Assembly (NCBI GenBank): GCA_013822685.1
Contig: PNKV01000010.1
Coordinates: 1 to 64,000, forward strand
Length of the DNA: 64,000 bases
Direction: 5' to 3'
From: Leptothrix sp. (in: b-proteobacteria)
GTDB taxonomy: Bacteria > Pseudomonadota > Gammaproteobacteria > Burkholderiales > Burkholderiaceae_C
Of this stretch, positions 25,395-35,190 are shown piece after piece. The translations under genes were made by a program, and so were the position numbers. Position 1 is the stretch's first letter; the number at the start of each line of letters is the position of its first letter. The notes below the pieces were generated by a model. The model was not told the DNA's origin and made no database searches. It saw only the letters and a list, made by a program, of their open reading frames with translations.

Positions 25395-25934
25395 ATGACA
25401 ACCAAGAAACCGGATCCGGCGACGGGCGCCTTGCAAGGCGCTGACTTCTACTCGCCGGAGCGATTTTCCAGTGCCGACAGTGTGGGCTTCCTAATGAAGC
25501 GCGTGATGTTGGCCCTGGTGACCGATGTGGACCGCCAATTGGAGGCCCATGGCCTGACGCACGCCCAGTGGACGCCTTTGTTCCTGCTGCGGCAAGGGCG
25601 CGTCAACACGCTGGCAGAGTTGTCACGCGAGCTGCAGCTGGACGCTGGCGCCCTGACGCGCACCTTGGACCGCCTGGAAGCCAAAGGCCTGTGCACCCGT
25701 GAGCGATCCACGCAAGACCGGCGGGTGGTGCACCTGGCCTTGACCGAAGAAGGCCTGGCCGCTTCGGCCCATGTGCCCAAGGTGCTGTGCGAAACGCTCA
25801 ACGCGTTTCTCGATGGATTCAGCCACGACGAATGGCAGACCCTGCTCGATTTTTTGCGCCGCATGGCCCACAACGCCGAACGTGTTCGCGAGGCCAGTGG
25901 CGGCCCGCACGATGTGCACCAGCCCAAATCATGA
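25395..25934 (+). CDS. MarR-family regulator
   Basis: A 179-aa winged-helix regulator. The DNA-binding core reads [52 protein letters not shown], a textbook MarR domain. The first 30 residues form an extra N-terminal arm. The putative promoter ends just before the ATG, so the message may be leaderless. It diverges from an ABC exporter, the usual pairing for MarR-controlled efflux. It overlaps convergent miaA by 6 bp. Confidence 0.92.
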   Translation: MTTKKPDPATGALQGADFYSPERFSSADSVGFLMKRVMLALVTDVDRQLEAHGLTHAQWTPLFLLRQGRVNTLAELSRELQLDAGALTRTLDRLEAKGLCTRERSTQDRRVVHLALTEEGLAASAHVPKVLCETLNAFLDGFSHDEWQTLLDFLRRMAHNAERVREASGGPHDVHQPKS

Positions 25935-26900
25935 GGTGAGCACGGACCGGGTCAACAAGGCCTGGGCCTGTTCCACCGCATCGGGCGCGTCGGCCGCCAC
26001 CACATGCCGCCACGGCATGCCGCGCAGCCAGGTCAGCTGGCGCTTGGCCAATTGCCGCGTCGCGGCGATGCCGCGTTCGGTCACGGTGGCCAGGTGTTTG
26101 GCCTCGCTCAAGTCCAGGCCTTCGTCCAGCGCTTCCCACACCTGCCGGTAGCCTACGCAGCGCATGGAGGGCAGGTCCAGGTGCAGGTCGCCGCGTTGGC
26201 GCAGTGCTTGCACTTCATTGATGAAACCGGCCTGCATCATTTGTTCAAAACGCTGGGCGATGCGCTGGTGCAGCCAGGGGCGCTCGGTGGGCTCCAGTGA
26301 GACCAGCACAGTGTGGGCGGGGCCTTGTTCGCCGTGCGATGGAGCGCGCAGGTGGAAGCTGGACAGAGGCTTGCCAGTGCTGTGCCACACCTCCAGCGCA
26401 CGCTGGATGCGCTGGGTGTCGCCTGGGGGCAGTCGTGTGGCGGTCACCGGGTCGACCACGGCCAGCTCGGCGTGCAAGGCGGCCCAGCCTTCGGCTTGAG
26501 CACGGGCGTCCAGCATCGCGCGCACGGCAAGATCAGCCGGGGGCATCTCGTCGAGGCCGTCCAGCAGGGACTTGATGTAAAGCATGGTGCCGCCCACCAG
26601 CACAGGGTGGTGGCCACGCGCGCGGATCTCGGCCATCAGGCGCTGCGTGTCACGCACAAAGCGCGCGGCGCTGTAGCTTTCCAGCGGATCGAGGATGTCG
26701 ATCAGGTGGTGCGGCACGGCGGCTAACTCATCGGGCGTGGGCTTGGCGGTGCCGATGTCCATGCCGCGGTAGACCAGGGCCGAGTCAACGCTGATGATCT
26801 CGATCGGGGCGTGCGCGGCCAGACCCAGGGCGATGGCGGTTTTGCCGCTGGCCGTGGGGCCGGCCAGGATCAGGGTGGTGGGTGTGTTGTCCAGGCTCAT
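25929..26900 (-). CDS. miaA: tRNA dimethylallyltransferase
   Basis: A 323-aa enzyme that adds dimethylallyl to A37 of tRNAs reading UNN codons. It has the P-loop [17 protein letters not shown], the substrate motif [18 protein letters not shown] and the conserved [15 protein letters not shown] and [22 protein letters not shown] tail. Complete. It lies in a minus-strand series with mutL, rluB and the MFS gene; the mutL-miaA neighbourhood is widespread in proteobacteria. Confidence 0.97.
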   Translation of the reverse strand: MSLDNTPTTLILAGPTASGKTAIALGLAAHAPIEIISVDSALVYRGMDIGTAKPTPDELAAVPHHLIDILDPLESYSAARFVRDTQRLMAEIRARGHHPVLVGGTMLYIKSLLDGLDEMPPADLAVRAMLDARAQAEGWAALHAELAVVDPVTATRLPPGDTQRIQRALEVWHSTGKPLSSFHLRAPSHGEQGPAHTVLVSLEPTERPWLHQRIAQRFEQMMQAGFINEVQALRQRGDLHLDLPSMRCVGYRQVWEALDEGLDLSEAKHLATVTERGIAATRQLAKRQLTWLRGMPWRHVVAADAPDAVEQAQALLTRSVLTS

Positions 26901-26907
26901 GGCAAGG

Positions 26908-28161
26908 TCAGACCGGTGCGGGGGCGAGGCCGTCGCGTTGCACCAGGTGCAGCGCCACCCAGGCCGTGCAGGCTGCGCCCACGGACACGCCCAGCGTCAT
27001 CGGGTAAATGGTGCCCACCCACAGGGGCAGCTTCATGGCGGCGGCCAGCAGCGCGCCCACACCAAAGGCGATTGATGCCAGCACGAAGCCTGAGAGGGCC
27101 GACGCCGCGCCCGCGTGGCGCGGAAAGCTGGCCACCACACCGGTCTGGCCGCAAGGCTGGTGGATGCCGTGGGCGCAGGCATAAACCCACAGGCCGGGCA
27201 GGATCCAGAACATGCCCGGCACGGTGCCTGACAGTACGGCGTATGCCGACACGCCCGCCATCCACAGGCCACCCGTCAGGGTGAGCAGTCCGGCCACCCG
27301 CACACTGCCGATCAGGCCTCGGCTGACCAGCATGCGGCGGCACAAGGCCACGCCGATCAGGTAGGAGACCGACCACGATGCCATGACGAAGCCGAAGGCC
27401 TGGCGGCTGCAACCCAGCACGTCGATGAACACGAAGGGCCCACCTGCCAGGCAGACGAACAGGCCGCCAAAGGTGGCGGAGGTCAGCATGGCGTGGGCGC
27501 GGAAGGTGGGGTGCCGGGCGATGTCCCACCAGTCTTGCAGCAAGCTCAAGGGGTGCGTGGCGCGTGTGCGGCGATCCAGCGGCAAGGTCTCGGGCAGGCG
27601 CCAGACCACGAACAACAAGGTGATGGCGCCGAACACGCCGACGGCCGCCAGGGCATAACGCCAGCCCAGGTGCGTGGCCAGAAAGCCGCCAGTGATCGGC
27701 CCCATGAGGGCGATGAGCCCCAGGCCGCCCATGCCGTGGGCCATCATGCGGGCGCCCTCGGCGGGGGCGTAAAGGTCGCGGACCATGGCGCGCCCGCAGA
27801 CCACGGCAGCGGACAAGCAAGCGCCTTGCGCGGCGCGGGCGGCCACCATCAGGCTCAAGCTGTCGGCGATGAAGGTCAGGCCGCTGGCCACCACGAACAG
27901 GCTCAGCCCCCAACGCAACACAGGGCGGCGCCCCACCCGGTCGGCCACCGGCCCCCACACCAGTTGCCCGATGCCAAAGGCCAGCACCAGCACCGACAGG
28001 GTCAGTTGCGAGGCCGAGGGACTGACGCCCAGCGCGCGTTGCATCTGCGGCAAGGCGGGCAGGTAAACGTCGGTGGTGATGGGTTGCAGGCCCAACAGCA
28101 GGGACAGCGCCACCACGACCACCCAGGTTGCGGGTGGGCGGGGTGCCTCAGAAGCGTTCAT
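26908..28161 (-). CDS. MFS transporter, Bcr/CflA-type
   Basis: A 417-aa major-facilitator protein with 12 hydrophobic segments. Family motifs are [19 protein letters not shown] at helix 1, [13 protein letters not shown] in loop 2-3 (motif A) and [24 protein letters not shown], characteristic of the Bcr/CflA drug-efflux subfamily. The substrate is unknown. The start overlaps the 3' end of rluB by 14 bp, so it is co-transcribed with rluB; 7 bp separate it from miaA. Confidence 0.9.
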   Translation of the reverse strand: MNASEAPRPPATWVVVVALSLLLGLQPITTDVYLPALPQMQRALGVSPSASQLTLSVLVLAFGIGQLVWGPVADRVGRRPVLRWGLSLFVVASGLTFIADSLSLMVAARAAQGACLSAAVVCGRAMVRDLYAPAEGARMMAHGMGGLGLIALMGPITGGFLATHLGWRYALAAVGVFGAITLLFVVWRLPETLPLDRRTRATHPLSLLQDWWDIARHPTFRAHAMLTSATFGGLFVCLAGGPFVFIDVLGCSRQAFGFVMASWSVSYLIGVALCRRMLVSRGLIGSVRVAGLLTLTGGLWMAGVSAYAVLSGTVPGMFWILPGLWVYACAHGIHQPCGQTGVVASFPRHAGAASALSGFVLASIAFGVGALLAAAMKLPLWVGTIYPMTLGVSVGAACTAWVALHLVQRDGLAPAPV

Positions 28162-29446
28162 CAGGCTGCAGGAAGCGCCATTGGCCCAGCGGCAGGTTGC
28201 CCAGCACGATGCGGCCCATGCGCACGCGCTTGAGGCCCACCACCTTCAGGCCGACCTGCTCGCACATGCGGCGGATCTGGCGCTTGCGGCCTTCGCGGAG
28301 CACGAAGCGCAGTTGCTGTTCGTTCTGCCACGACACCTTGGCGGGTTTGAGCTCGATGCCGTCGAGCATCAGGCCATGGCGCAGCTTGTCCATCAGCTCG
28401 CCAGGGAAGACGCCCGAGATGTTCTTCTCATCGGGGTTCTCGGGCAGCTCAACGCGCACCAGGTACTCCTTCTCGACGTTCGAATCCTCGCCGATGAGTT
28501 CGCGCGCGATTCGGCCATCTTGCGTCAGCACCAGCAGCCCGGTGGAGTCGATGTCGAGCCGGCCGGCGGGGGCCAGGTGCTTGAGGTGACCACGCGTCAA
28601 GCTCAGCTTGGTGCGGTCACCTTCCTTCCATTGGTTCTCGGGGCGGATCAGCACGAAGGCGGGCTCGTAGCCATCTTCAGCTTGGCCGCTCACGTAGCCG
28701 ATGGGCTTGTTGATCAGGATGGTGACGCGTTGGGCCTGCTGCGTCTTGGCGGCCACGTCAATGGTGATGTCTTGGTGCGGGTAGACGCGCGAGCCGAGTT
28801 CGCTGACCACTTCGCCATCGACCAGCACCCAGCCGTGTTCGATCCACTCGTCGGCTTCGCGGCGCGAGGACAGGCCGCGCTCGCTCATCAGCTTGGAGAG
28901 GCGAATGCGGCCATCGTGCTCGACGCTGCCGTCGGTGGGTTGTTGAACGGGCGTGGGGCGTGGGCCCTGGGCGCGGCGGCCGTCTTTGCGGAAGTCCTGC
29001 TGAGGCGGTGGCGGCGTGTTGGGGCGGTTGTCCTGCCGAGGGCCGCGCGGTGCTTGGCTGCGGGGATCCTGGCGCGGCGGGCGCTGGTCGTTGCGCGGAT
29101 CAGGGCGGCGGTCATCGAAACGCTGCGGCACGGGGCCACGCGGGCGGTCATCCCGAGGCCGGTCGGCGGCAGGGCGATCCCGCTCATCGCGGCGCGGGGC
29201 GGGTGTGCGTGGACGCTCGCCAGGCCAGCGCGATTCATCCCTTGGCGCGGCCGCAGGCGCTTGTGCCGCGGCCTTGGCCGCTTCCTCACGTGCCTTGGCC
29301 GCCTGCTCGGCTTCCTCAACAGTCATGCGTTTGCGGGGTGCCGAGCCTGCGCCTCGCACAGGCGGGCGCCGGGGCGCGAAAGCATCGTGCTCGGCATCGG
29401 GGGTGGCTGGCTTGTTGGCCAGGATGATTTTCTTGCGTTCGGTCAT
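28148..29446 (-). CDS. rluB: 23S rRNA pseudouridine synthase, RsuA/RluB family
   Basis: A 432-aa protein. The first 160 residues are an unusual disordered Arg/Asp/Pro-rich region (repeats such as DDRPRG, RDERDRP). An S4 RNA-binding domain ([30 protein letters not shown]) and the catalytic domain follow, with [17 protein letters not shown] (catalytic Asp) and [18 protein letters not shown]. RluB modifies U2605 of 23S rRNA; RluF/RsuA alternatives are less likely by C-terminal motifs. It is much longer than E. coli RluB because of the charged head. Confidence 0.9.
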   Translation of the reverse strand: MTERKKIILANKPATPDAEHDAFAPRRPPVRGAGSAPRKRMTVEEAEQAAKAREEAAKAAAQAPAAAPRDESRWPGERPRTPAPRRDERDRPAADRPRDDRPRGPVPQRFDDRRPDPRNDQRPPRQDPRSQAPRGPRQDNRPNTPPPPQQDFRKDGRRAQGPRPTPVQQPTDGSVEHDGRIRLSKLMSERGLSSRREADEWIEHGWVLVDGEVVSELGSRVYPHQDITIDVAAKTQQAQRVTILINKPIGYVSGQAEDGYEPAFVLIRPENQWKEGDRTKLSLTRGHLKHLAPAGRLDIDSTGLLVLTQDGRIARELIGEDSNVEKEYLVRVELPENPDEKNISGVFPGELMDKLRHGLMLDGIELKPAKVSWQNEQQLRFVLREGRKRQIRRMCEQVGLKVVGLKRVRMGRIVLGNLPLGQWRFLQPDERF

Positions 29447-29463
29447 GGGGGCCTTCGTTTCGT

Positions 29464-31380
29464 TCAGCGGCCGCGCATGAACAGGGCGTCGAGTTCACGC
29501 ATGGAAAGTTGCCGCCAGGTGGGGCGGCCGTGGTTGCATTGGTCCGCGCGGTCGGTGGCTTCCATGTCGCGCAGCAGTGCGTTCATCTCGGTGATGGTGA
29601 GTTGCCGGTTGGCGCGCACGGCGCCGTGGCAGGCCATGGTGGCCAGCAGTTCATGTTGCGCGCGTTTGATCACGTCGCTGGCATCAAGCTGCGCCAGTTC
29701 GGCCAGCACCGAGCGGGCCAGGTCCACGCCATCGGCTTGCGTCAGGGCCAGCGGCACCGAGCGCAAGGCCAGGGTGGTGGGGCCCAGCGCGTCGATGTCC
29801 AGGCCCAGGCTGATCAAGGCCTCGCGTTGCGATTCGGCGGTGGCAATTTCTTGCGGCGTGGCGGCAAAGCTTTGCGGGATCAACAGGGGCTGGCTTTCCA
29901 GCCGCTCGTGCGCCAGTTGCGCCTTCAGGCGTTCGTAGACGATGCGCTCATGGGCGGCGTGCATGTCGACGATGACCAGGCCTTGGGCGTTCTCCGCCAG
30001 CACGAACACGCCGCCGACCTGCGCCAGCGCGCGGCCCAGGGGCCATTCGTGCGAAGGGGTTTCAGCGGGCTGTGTGGTTACCGGCCTCAGCGATTCGGGC
30101 GCGAAGCCGAACGACGTGGGTTGGTCTTGATCGGACGCCGGCCGCCCAAAGTTGGACAAGGGCATGCGCTCCGAAGCAAGGAAGGACGACCCGCCCTCAT
30201 CAGCCTGCGGCCAGCCCGCCCAGCGGCGCTCCGGTGCCGCGTCGGCCGGCCGTTGCCAGGCCAGCGGGCTTTGCTGGTTGACCGACAAGGGCGCCTGCAC
30301 TGATGAAGGCGCCGCGCCATCAACGGCGCTGGCGGAGGCCGCCAACGGCACACCCGCATCGCCCGCCGCTGCCAAAGTCGCCCGCGACAAAGCCAGCGCC
30401 GCCTCAACCGACTTGCGCACCGCCTGGTGCACCTCGCGCGAATCGCGGAAGCGCACCTCAATCTTGGTAGGGTGCACGTTCACATCGACCCGGTCGGGCG
30501 CAATCTCGATGAACAGCACATACGTGGGCTGACGCGAGCCGTGCAGCACGTCTTCATACGCGGCGCGCACGCCATGGCTCAGCAGCTTGTCGCGCACATG
30601 CCGGCCATTGACGTAGAAATACTGCTGGTCGGCGCGCGAGCGGGCCGCGTCGGGCAGGCCGGCGTAGCCGTACACGCGCATCGGGCCCATGCTCAACTCG
30701 ACCGCGCGCGAGGTCGACATGAAGTCATCGCCCAGCACATCGACCACGCGCTGATCGGGCGAGCCGGCGCGCCATTGCTCCACCAGCTTGCCCTCGTGCC
30801 ACACGGCGAAGCCCACATCGGGCCGGGCCAGGGCGTGGCGCCGCACGGCTTCCAGGCAATGGGCCAGCTCCGTGCCTTCGGTCTTCAAAAACTTGCGGCG
30901 CGCTGGCGTGCTGAAAAACAGCTCGCGCACTTCGACGCTGGTGCCCACACCGCGCGCGGCCGGGGTCAATTCGCCGGATCGGGCGTCCAGCCGGTGCGCG
31001 TGGGCGTCGTCCACCGTGCGGCTGGCGATCGCCATGTCCGACACCGAGGCAATCGCCGCCAGGGCCTCGCCCCGGAACCCCATGGTCGCCACGCTTTCCA
31101 GATCGTGCAAAGAGCCGATCTTGCTGGTGGCGTGGCGTTTCAAGGCCAAGGGCAGTTCGTCAATCGGGATGCCGCTGCCGTCGTCCTCGACCAGGATCTG
31201 GCGGATGCCGCCGGCCAGCAGCTTGACGGTGATCTGGCGCGCGCCCGCGTCCAGAGCGTTGTCCACCAACTCACGCACCACGGAAGCAGGGCGCTCGACC
31301 ACCTCGCCAGCCGCGATCTGGCTGATCAGTTCGTCGGGCAATTCGCGGATGTTTCGGCGGGCGGAGGAGGTCGTCATCAA
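29464..31380 (-). CDS. mutL: DNA mismatch repair protein MutL (endonuclease type)
   Basis: A 638-aa protein. The N-terminal GHKL ATPase domain shows [20 protein letters not shown] and [16 protein letters not shown] Ser/Ala/Pro-rich linker (about 340-440) precedes the dimerisation domain. This contains D472[11 protein letters not shown], which fits the endonuclease signature DQHA(X)2E(X)4E, and later ACHGAVRAN and CNHGRP metal-site motifs. It should therefore nick the new strand itself, as expected for bacteria without MutH. First gene of the mutL-rluB-MFS-miaA series. Confidence 0.96.
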   Translation of the reverse strand: MMTTSSARRNIRELPDELISQIAAGEVVERPASVVRELVDNALDAGARQITVKLLAGGIRQILVEDDGSGIPIDELPLALKRHATSKIGSLHDLESVATMGFRGEALAAIASVSDMAIASRTVDDAHAHRLDARSGELTPAARGVGTSVEVRELFFSTPARRKFLKTEGTELAHCLEAVRRHALARPDVGFAVWHEGKLVEQWRAGSPDQRVVDVLGDDFMSTSRAVELSMGPMRVYGYAGLPDAARSRADQQYFYVNGRHVRDKLLSHGVRAAYEDVLHGSRQPTYVLFIEIAPDRVDVNVHPTKIEVRFRDSREVHQAVRKSVEAALALSRATLAAAGDAGVPLAASASAVDGAAPSSVQAPLSVNQQSPLAWQRPADAAPERRWAGWPQADEGGSSFLASERMPLSNFGRPASDQDQPTSFGFAPESLRPVTTQPAETPSHEWPLGRALAQVGGVFVLAENAQGLVIVDMHAAHERIVYERLKAQLAHERLESQPLLIPQSFAATPQEIATAESQREALISLGLDIDALGPTTLALRSVPLALTQADGVDLARSVLAELAQLDASDVIKRAQHELLATMACHGAVRANRQLTITEMNALLRDMEATDRADQCNHGRPTWRQLSMRELDALFMRGR

Positions 31381-31412
31381 GGGATTGTACGAAGCCCCCC
31401 GATAATGGGCGC

Positions 31413-32063
31413 ATGGACATCGCTCATTTCATCCTCGATTTCATCCTCCACGTCGACCAGCACCTGGCGGATTTCGTTCAAAACTACGGCGCGTGGGTGT
31501 ATGCCCTGCTGTTCCTGATCGTGTTCGTGGAGACCGGGCTGGTGGTGATGCCTTTCCTGCCGGGCGATTCACTGCTGTTCATCGTGGGGGCCCTGGCTGG
31601 CGCTGGCGCCATCAACCTGCCCGTGGCCATCGCCGTGCTGCTGGTGGCCGCCATCCTGGGGGACCAGGTCAACTACACCATCGGCCGGGCCATCGGGCCC
31701 AAGGTCTTCCAGTGGGAGAACTCCCGCTGGTTCAACCGCCGGGCCTTCGAGGCGGCCCACAGCTTTTACGAGAAGCACGGCGGCATCACCATCATCATCG
31801 CGCGCTTCATGCCCTTCATCCGCACTTTCGCGCCCTTCGTGGCCGGCGTGGCGGAGATGAACCGCGCCACTTTCACCGCCTACAACGTGGTCGGCGCCGT
31901 GATCTGGGTGGTGGGCCTGACGGTCGTGGGCTACTTCTTCGGCAACATCCCGGTCGTGCAAGCGAACCTGAGCAAGATCATCTGGGCGATGATCCTGATC
32001 CCCGGTGTGGTGGCGCTGTATGGTGGCTGGCGCGCGAGCCGCAAGGGCAAGGCCCTGGCCTGA
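31413..32063 (+). CDS. DedA-family membrane protein
   Basis: A 216-aa inner-membrane protein of the DedA/VTT family, whose members transport undecaprenyl phosphate or other lipids and support membrane-potential homeostasis. Seen are ETGLVVMPFLPGDSLLF, the FYEKHGGITIIIARFMPFIRTFAPFVAG core and several transmembrane helices. It starts 32 bp from divergent mutL. The precise lipid substrate is not inferable. Confidence 0.93.
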   Translation: MDIAHFILDFILHVDQHLADFVQNYGAWVYALLFLIVFVETGLVVMPFLPGDSLLFIVGALAGAGAINLPVAIAVLLVAAILGDQVNYTIGRAIGPKVFQWENSRWFNRRAFEAAHSFYEKHGGITIIIARFMPFIRTFAPFVAGVAEMNRATFTAYNVVGAVIWVVGLTVVGYFFGNIPVVQANLSKIIWAMILIPGVVALYGGWRASRKGKALA

Positions 32064-32123
32064 GCGCGGCCCAATGGCCGATCGATACAATAGCGGCCCC
32101 TCCCCACAGCATTGGTAGCCGCC

Positions 32124-32975
32124 GTGTCAGACCGTCTCTTTGTCATGCTGCAGTACGTCCTGCCCAAGCAGGCCCTGACCGCTTTTGCCGGGCGCATGGC
32201 GTGGATCAAGGGCGGGGCGCTGACCACCCGCTTCATCCGCTGGTTTGTGGGGCGCTATGGCGTGAACATGGCCGAGGCCGCCAACCCCGACATCGCCAGC
32301 TACCCCACCTTCAATGAGTTCTTCACCCGGCCGCTGAAGCCGGGTGCACGGCCCCTGGCCCAGGCCGACCTGATCTGCCCGGTCGATGGCGCCATCAGCC
32401 AGGTCGGCCCCATTGCCGGCGACCAGATTTTCCAGGCCAAGGGCCACCATTACTCCGCCCAGGCCTTGGTGGGCGGCGATGCCTTGCTGGCCGCGCAGTT
32501 CCAGGACGGGCACTTCGCCACCATCTACCTCAGCCCCAAGGATTACCACCGCATCCACATGCCTTGCGATGGCCGCCTGACCCGCATGATCTATGTGCCG
32601 GGCGATTTGTTCTCTGTGAACCCCGCCACGGCGCGCGGTGTGCCCGGCCTGTTTGCCCGCAATGAGCGCGTGGTCTGCGTGTTCGAGACCGAGCGCGGCC
32701 CCTTCGTGCTGACCCTGGTGGGTGCCACCATCGTGGGCAGCATGGCCACGGTGTGGCATGGCGTGGTGAACCCGCCCCGGGCCAAGGAAGTGCGCGAATG
32801 GCGTTACACCGACCAGTCCATCGTGCTGAAAAAAGGCGATGAGATGGGCCGCTTCCTGCTGGGCTCGACCGTGGTGATGCTGTTCCCCAAAGGCCCCTTG
32901 ACCTTCAACCCCAAGTGGGCTTCGACCGGCCCGGTCCGCCTTGGTGAGGCCATGGCCAACCGCGTTGATGTCTGA
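32124..32975 (+). CDS. psd: Phosphatidylserine decarboxylase
   Basis: A 283-aa proenzyme that makes phosphatidylethanolamine. Seen are NEFFTRPLKPGARP, VDGAISQVG, KDYHRIHMPCDG and the self-cleavage site LGST near the C-terminus, where the Ser becomes the pyruvoyl group. The start is taken as GTG 32124 (V-SDRL), which matches the usual N-terminus of the family; TTG four codons upstream is less likely. A TACAAT -10-like box is visible at 32084-32089. It ends 1 bp before trhO. Confidence 0.95.
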   Translation: MSDRLFVMLQYVLPKQALTAFAGRMAWIKGGALTTRFIRWFVGRYGVNMAEAANPDIASYPTFNEFFTRPLKPGARPLAQADLICPVDGAISQVGPIAGDQIFQAKGHHYSAQALVGGDALLAAQFQDGHFATIYLSPKDYHRIHMPCDGRLTRMIYVPGDLFSVNPATARGVPGLFARNERVVCVFETERGPFVLTLVGATIVGSMATVWHGVVNPPRAKEVREWRYTDQSIVLKKGDEMGRFLLGSTVVMLFPKGPLTFNPKWASTGPVRLGEAMANRVDV

Positions 32976-32976
32976 C

Positions 32977-33801
32977 ATGGCTGACCTGCTGGACATCGTC
33001 CACGAGTCCTTCTACAAGTTCGTGGCCATCGCAGACCCCGAGGCTTGCACCTTGGCCCTGCGCGAGATCACGCAAGGCCTGACCGGCAGCATCCTGGTGG
33101 CCACCGAAGGGATTAATGGCATGGTCGCGGCCAAGCCTGAAGCGCTGGATGCGTTTCATGCGGCGCTGCTGGCTGACCCGCGCGTGGCGGGCCTGTTTGG
33201 CGGCATGACCTTCAAGCGCAGCCCCTGCAAGACTCGGCCCTTCTTCAAGATGAAGGTGCACCACAAGCCCGAGATCCTGCCCCTGGGCGTTGAAGGCGTG
33301 GACGCCATCCACCAGACCGGCATCAACGTCAGCCCGCAGGAGTGGCGTGAGCTGATCCAGCAGGACGACGTGGTCCTGATCGACAACCGCAACAGCTTCG
33401 AGTTCAAGCTGGGGCGCTTCAAGAACGCGGTCGATCCGCAGGTGCACACCTTCCGCGATCTGCCGCGCTACATCGAAGCGCACGTGGATGAGTGGAAGGC
33501 CGAAGGCAAGCGCGTGGCCATGTACTGCACCGGCGGCATCCGCTGCGAAAAGACCAGCGCCTGGATGCTGGACATGGACATCCCGGTGTACCAGCTGGAA
33601 GGCGGCATCCTGAGCTACTTCGCCCAGATGCCCGATGCCGACAAGGATTGGGAAGGCGAGTGCTTCGTCTTCGACAACCGGATCGCACTCGACACGCACT
33701 TGCAGCAAACCGACACCACGGCCGAAGACGTGTACGCCGGCGACCCCGACGAGCAGTGGCGGCTGCAGCGCGCCAAACGGCTGGCCAAAGGCAGCCAGTA
33801 G
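32977..33801 (+). CDS. trhO: tRNA uridine-5-oxyacetic acid hydroxylase, rhodanese-like TrhO
   Basis: A 274-aa protein of the TrhO (formerly UPF0176/YceA) family, which hydroxylates U34 of tRNAs on the way to cmo5U. An N-terminal acylphosphatase-like half (VATEGINGMVAAKPEALDAF) precedes the rhodanese domain with DNRNSFEFKLGRFKNAVDP and the active loop YCTGGIRCEK. Start ATG 32977 lies just behind the psd stop; ATG 32968, overlapping it, is the alternative. It forms a tight cluster with psd and the pseudouridine synthase. Confidence 0.92.
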   Translation: MADLLDIVHESFYKFVAIADPEACTLALREITQGLTGSILVATEGINGMVAAKPEALDAFHAALLADPRVAGLFGGMTFKRSPCKTRPFFKMKVHHKPEILPLGVEGVDAIHQTGINVSPQEWRELIQQDDVVLIDNRNSFEFKLGRFKNAVDPQVHTFRDLPRYIEAHVDEWKAEGKRVAMYCTGGIRCEKTSAWMLDMDIPVYQLEGGILSYFAQMPDADKDWEGECFVFDNRIALDTHLQQTDTTAEDVYAGDPDEQWRLQRAKRLAKGSQ

Positions 33802-33802
33802 C

Positions 33803-34708
33803 GTGTCTGCCAAGCCGCGGCCCCTGCCCACCAAGGGCGGCGTCGGCCCCAGCTGCGTGGCCTTGCCACCCGGCCCCTGGCGCACCATGGCCGACTTCCT
33901 GGTGCAGCAGTTTCCTGCAGTCTCCGCCGCGACTTGGCAGGCGCGCATGCAGGCAGGCGAGGTGGTTGACGAACATGGTGTGCCGGTCACACTGGAACGT
34001 GCTTACCAAGCCAACCTGCGCCTGTATTACTACCGATCGCTTGAGGCCGAGCCGCGCCTGCCGTTTGACGAGGTTGTGCTCTTCCAGGATGAGCACATCG
34101 TGGTGGCCGACAAGCCGCACTTCATGCCCGTCACCCCTGGTGGCCGTTACCTGCAAGAGACATTGCTGGTGCGCCTGAAGCGCAAGCTGGGCATCGACAC
34201 CCTGGCCCCCATCCACCGCCTGGACCGCGAGACGGCGGGCATCGTGCTGTTCTCGATCCAGCCGTCCACCCGCGGCCCTTACCAAGGCGTGTTCTCGCAA
34301 AGGACCGCCACCAAGCACTACCAGGCTGTGGCCCCCTGGCGCCCTGATCTGGCCTGGCCGCTGATCCGCCAAAGCCGCCTGGAAGAAGACGAGCACTTCA
34401 TGCAGATGCGCGAGGTGCCTGGCGAGCCCAACACCGAGACGCGCATCGACGTGCTGAAGGTGCAAGGCGACCTGGCCCTGTACGCCCTGAGCCCCGTCAC
34501 CGGCCGCAAGCACCAGTTGCGCGTGCACTGCGCGGCCTTGGGGTTGCCCATCGTGAACGACCTGATCTATCCGCGGCTGTTCGCGGCCGACAGCGATGAC
34601 CATGCCAAGCCTTTGCAACTGCTGGCCAAGGGCATCGAGTTCACCGATCCCATCACCGGCCAAGCCCGGCGGTTCACCAGCCAGCAGGCCCTGATGCTGC
34701 GGTCATGA
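33803..34708 (+). CDS. RluA-family pseudouridine synthase
   Basis: A 301-aa RNA pseudouridine synthase. The catalytic motif IHRLDRETAGIVLFS carries the nucleophilic Asp, VTGRKHQLRVHCAALGLPIVND is the second core motif and QDEHIVVADKPHFMPVTPGG the family N-motif. There is no S4 domain. The start is GTG 33803, 1 bp past the trhO stop. RluA (23S/tRNA) or TruC-like specificity cannot be separated by eye. Confidence 0.9.
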   Translation: MSAKPRPLPTKGGVGPSCVALPPGPWRTMADFLVQQFPAVSAATWQARMQAGEVVDEHGVPVTLERAYQANLRLYYYRSLEAEPRLPFDEVVLFQDEHIVVADKPHFMPVTPGGRYLQETLLVRLKRKLGIDTLAPIHRLDRETAGIVLFSIQPSTRGPYQGVFSQRTATKHYQAVAPWRPDLAWPLIRQSRLEEDEHFMQMREVPGEPNTETRIDVLKVQGDLALYALSPVTGRKHQLRVHCAALGLPIVNDLIYPRLFAADSDDHAKPLQLLAKGIEFTDPITGQARRFTSQQALMLRS

Positions 34709-35190
34709 GTGGTTTTTTTTGACGCGTTCATTCCATCTTCGGGCGCCAAATTGGTGGCGACTCGTGCCACAGAGTTACGACTGGCCTATGTGGGGCGTTT
34801 TTTTAGATCAGTTAACGGCCATGAGCTGCCGAGCAACGTATTCACCCGACTGGCAGGTCAAGGCTGATGGCGGCCGTTTAGCTTTCGAGCTGGTCACTCC
34901 AAACCCGTCACTCAAGTCAGCCAAATGACGATCATTCAGGCTGCAATGATTTCGTTCAAGGGGGCGCCGCGAACAGGTCGGTAGAGGTCCTTGGCGCAAA
35001 CGCTCCCCAGCTGTGGGCTGATTGACAACGTACGCCTCTTCCGACGCACTGGTAAGCTCAACCGCATACTGATGCAGGATCAGTGAAGCATGTGACAAGC
35101 GCGACTAGACGTAGCGCATCGGGGTCACCTGGCACGTTGCCAGGCGCGCGAGCAAACGCCATGCGCTGGACCAAAAGGAATCTACTTTTC
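34709..35190. other. Gene-free gap before the STAND gene
   Basis: Two T-runs (34712-34719 and around 34799) follow the pseudouridine synthase but without strong hairpins. The remaining sequence is lower in GC and looks unlike the flanking genes. A short open frame here would end in TPNPSLK, a phrase I associate with dispersed intergenic repeats of Comamonadaceae-type genomes, not with a protein. The promoter of the large ATPase gene should lie in its last part. I see no gene here. Confidence 0.4.

Noticed and set aside
26897..27958. 353-codon frame overlapping the MFS gene on the same strand
   Set aside because: Gly/Arg/Pro-rich frame-shifted shadow; the 417-aa MFS frame has helices and family motifs.
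28950..29330. Repetitive Arg/Gly-rich DNA as a possible CRISPR or tandem repeat array
   Set aside because: No fixed period or spacers; it is the disordered head of RluB.
34709..34725. T-run after the RluA-family gene as an intrinsic terminator
   Set aside because: No stable GC-rich hairpin precedes the T-run.
34719..34928. 69-codon frame ending in TPNPSLKSAK
   Set aside because: Looks like translation of a dispersed intergenic repeat, not a gene; no upstream ribosome-binding site.
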